DNA of 64,000 nucleotides from Hippea sp. KM1 (GTDB lineage Bacteria; Campylobacterota_A; Desulfurellia; Desulfurellales; Hippeaceae). The position numbers were made by a program, and so were the translations under genes. Under the pieces are notes generated by a model. That model saw only the letters and a program-made list of their open reading frames with translations. It did not search any database and had not been told where the DNA came from. Location of the stretch: contig NZ_JAFP01000001.1 of assembly GCF_000526195.1 (NCBI RefSeq), forward strand, positions 842,001 to 906,000. The letters are read 5' to 3'. How positions within the stretch are numbered: the first letter of the stretch is position 1; each line of letters starts with the position of its first letter. This document shows positions 62,803 through 64,000 of the stretch, piece by piece.

Positions 62803-63666
62803 TTGGCAGGCGGTTTCTTTGCTTTATTGGACGATATATCCACCCTAATGGATGATATTGCCTCAGCCACAAAGATAGCAACAAAGAACACCGTAAGCCT
62901 GCTTGGTGATGACATAGCGGTAAATGCCAAGAAGGCCTCAGGGCTTGAATCGTCAAAAGAAATCCCAATCCTTGTTGCCATAATAAAGGGTTCTCTGATA
63001 AACAAGGCCATTCTTTTGCCGATAGTGTTTATTCTGGAAACCTTGGCGGAATGGCTTATAGTGCCCATACTTTTGTTTGGGGGCATCTATATATCCTATG
63101 AGGCATTCGAAAAGGTTTATGAGTTTTTCTTCTTGAAAAACCATAAAAAGGCGCAGGATATAAAAATGACGGATGAGGAAAAGATAAAATCCGCCATAAA
63201 GACAGACTTTGTGCTATCCATCGAGATTGTTGTGATTGCAATGAGTAATGTCTTGGGCAAGCCTATGTATGTTCAGATACCCACCGTTGCTCTGGTTTCG
63301 GTTATTGCCACTGCCGGCGTGTACGGATTTGTGGCTTTGATAATCAGAATGGACGATATGGGTATAAAACTGATACAGATCAGCGATAAAAAGGGTAAAC
63401 TCCTGAGAACAATAGGCATCTTATTAATAGAGGCCATGCCCTATGTGGTGAAGACCCTCTCTGTAATTGGAACGCTGGCCATGTTTTTGGTCTGTGGTGG
63501 CATATATTTGCATAAGCTTGAATTCATCCACCATCTGTTTGATATGTTTGAAATAAGCATGCCGATCCTTATAATGGAGATGGTTGTGGGTTTTGTTGTG
63601 GGTGGTTTATCGTTCATTGTAAAAAGAGGGCTTGTGGGCTTTGCAGGCCTGGTTTTGAAGGGTTAA
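62803..63666 (+). CDS. DUF808 family multi-pass membrane protein
   Basis: A 287-residue integral membrane protein of the DUF808 (YedI-like) family. The N-terminus MAGGFFALLDDISTLMDDIA (1-20) with ATKNTVSLLGDDIAVNA following is the family signature. About six membrane segments follow (for example around 65-85, 125-150 and 195-225). Function unknown. Start is TTG at 62803 with GGTGGAG just upstream, which I prefer because the family begins there. Confidence 0.85.
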   Translation: MAGGFFALLDDISTLMDDIASATKIATKNTVSLLGDDIAVNAKKASGLESSKEIPILVAIIKGSLINKAILLPIVFILETLAEWLIVPILLFGGIYISYEAFEKVYEFFFLKNHKKAQDIKMTDEEKIKSAIKTDFVLSIEIVVIAMSNVLGKPMYVQIPTVALVSVIATAGVYGFVALIIRMDDMGIKLIQISDKKGKLLRTIGILLIEAMPYVVKTLSVIGTLAMFLVCGGIYLHKLEFIHHLFDMFEISMPILIMEMVVGFVVGGLSFIVKRGLVGFAGLVLKG

Positions 63667-63676
63667 GGGGGTTTTT

Positions 63677-64000
63677 ATGAAGGTTTTGATGGTCGATATA
63701 GACAAATGCACGGGTTGCAGGGCTTGTGAATATGCGTGTTCTTTTGCTCACGATGGAGAATTCAACCCCTTAAATTCAAGGATCCACATCAGCGAGTTTC
63801 TGGATGATTTTGTCTTTGTCCCCACATATTGCACCCAATGCGATGAGGCGTATTGTATGGATGTCTGTCCAACAAAGGCCTTAACCAGATCACAAAGCGG
63901 TGTTGTCGAGCTTGACTATGATAAATGCATCGGATGCAAGCAGTGCGTAATAGCCTGCCCATGGGGCAACATCAAGCTAAGCAGTGATGCAAAGAGGGTT
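63677..64000 (+). CDS. Ferredoxin-type iron-sulfur protein with three 4Fe-4S sites, partial
   Basis: The gene starts with ATG at 63677 (GGGGG upstream) and continues past the window end; 108 codons are visible. Cys clusters are C11-C14-C17-C21 (CTGCRACEYAC), C52-C55-C60-C64 (CTQCDEAYCMDVC) and C84-C87-C90-C94 (CIGCKQCVIAC), enough for three [4Fe-4S] clusters and probably a fourth downstream. This resembles the electron-transfer proteins (HycB/CooF/DmsB type) often encoded beside tungsten aldehyde:ferredoxin oxidoreductases or other redox enzymes. The catalytic partner is outside the window. Confidence 0.88.
   Translation, partial: MKVLMVDIDKCTGCRACEYACSFAHDGEFNPLNSRIHISEFLDDFVFVPTYCTQCDEAYCMDVCPTKALTRSQSGVVELDYDKCIGCKQCVIACPWGNIKLSSDAKRV

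Overview
This is a gene-dense, bacterial chromosomal window. Most plus-strand genes overlap by 4 bases or sit a few bases apart. Codon use leans on AGG and ATA, and many proteins are Lys/Glu-rich, which suggests a thermophile of moderate GC content. Two lipopolysaccharide heptosyltransferases, PpiD and SecDF point to a Gram-negative envelope. Pyruvate:ferredoxin oxidoreductase, a tungstate/molybdate uptake locus, a three-gene biotin-dependent (propionyl-CoA type) carboxylase, futalosine-route menaquinone genes (mqnE, mqnC), ThyX, TrmFO and a DUF505 protein suggest an anaerobic, respiring bacterium. Desulfurellaceae (Hippea/Desulfurella-like) is my best guess. That placement is inference from gene content, not from a database search.

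Layout. 1-15545: the end of a peptide-type ABC ATPase, an anchored beta-propeller protein, tgt, a TPM/LemA pair, an active/inactive M16 peptidase pair, a tyrosine recombinase, ispD-ispF, yajC-secD-secF, glnE and maf. 15577-18445: PpiD-like chaperone, endonuclease III and a small membrane protein. 18442-24052 (minus): methyltransferase, wtpA-like and wtpB-like transport genes, two heptosyltransferases and rtcB. 24053-24490 is non-coding and carries a 31-base direct repeat. 24491-27940: msrA, Fe-alcohol dehydrogenase, a lipoprotein, an unknown gene and phosphofructokinase. 28001-30542: porG-porA-porB behind a clear promoter with a palindrome on its -10 box.

30556-45459: a 99-residue protein, a Lon-like protease with a degenerate P-loop, aroC-aroK, an HDOD protein, an SDR, mtnA, an enoyl-CoA hydratase-family protein, ftsY, eno, a DivIC-like protein, trmFO, thyX, rsmI and murJ, then mobA on the minus strand. 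45456-48746 (minus): an isoprenylcysteine-methyltransferase-like membrane protein and a two-gene unit (239-residue unknown protein followed by DUF505). 48881-54932: prmA-like gene, purL, cupin, uvrC and a periplasmic amino-acid-type binding protein. 54977-58612 (minus): the biotin-dependent carboxylase operon. 58924-62454: phosphohexomutase, mqnE and mqnC. Two serine tRNAs, a DUF808 membrane protein and the start of a three-cluster ferredoxin close the window.

How genes work together. POR interconverts pyruvate and acetyl-CoA; the carboxylase would make (S)-methylmalonyl-CoA from propionyl-CoA. The hydratase-family protein at 37624 may act in acyl-CoA metabolism or clean-up. The tungstate/molybdate system, mobA and the terminal ferredoxin (a type often found beside tungsten aldehyde oxidoreductases) hint at a tungsten or molybdenum enzyme near this window. 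The least explained items are the DUF505 pair with its serial winged-helix-like modules, the Lon-like protease lacking a normal Walker A, the 31-base repeat pair, and two apparently leaderless promoters. I did not find an unmistakable new system.
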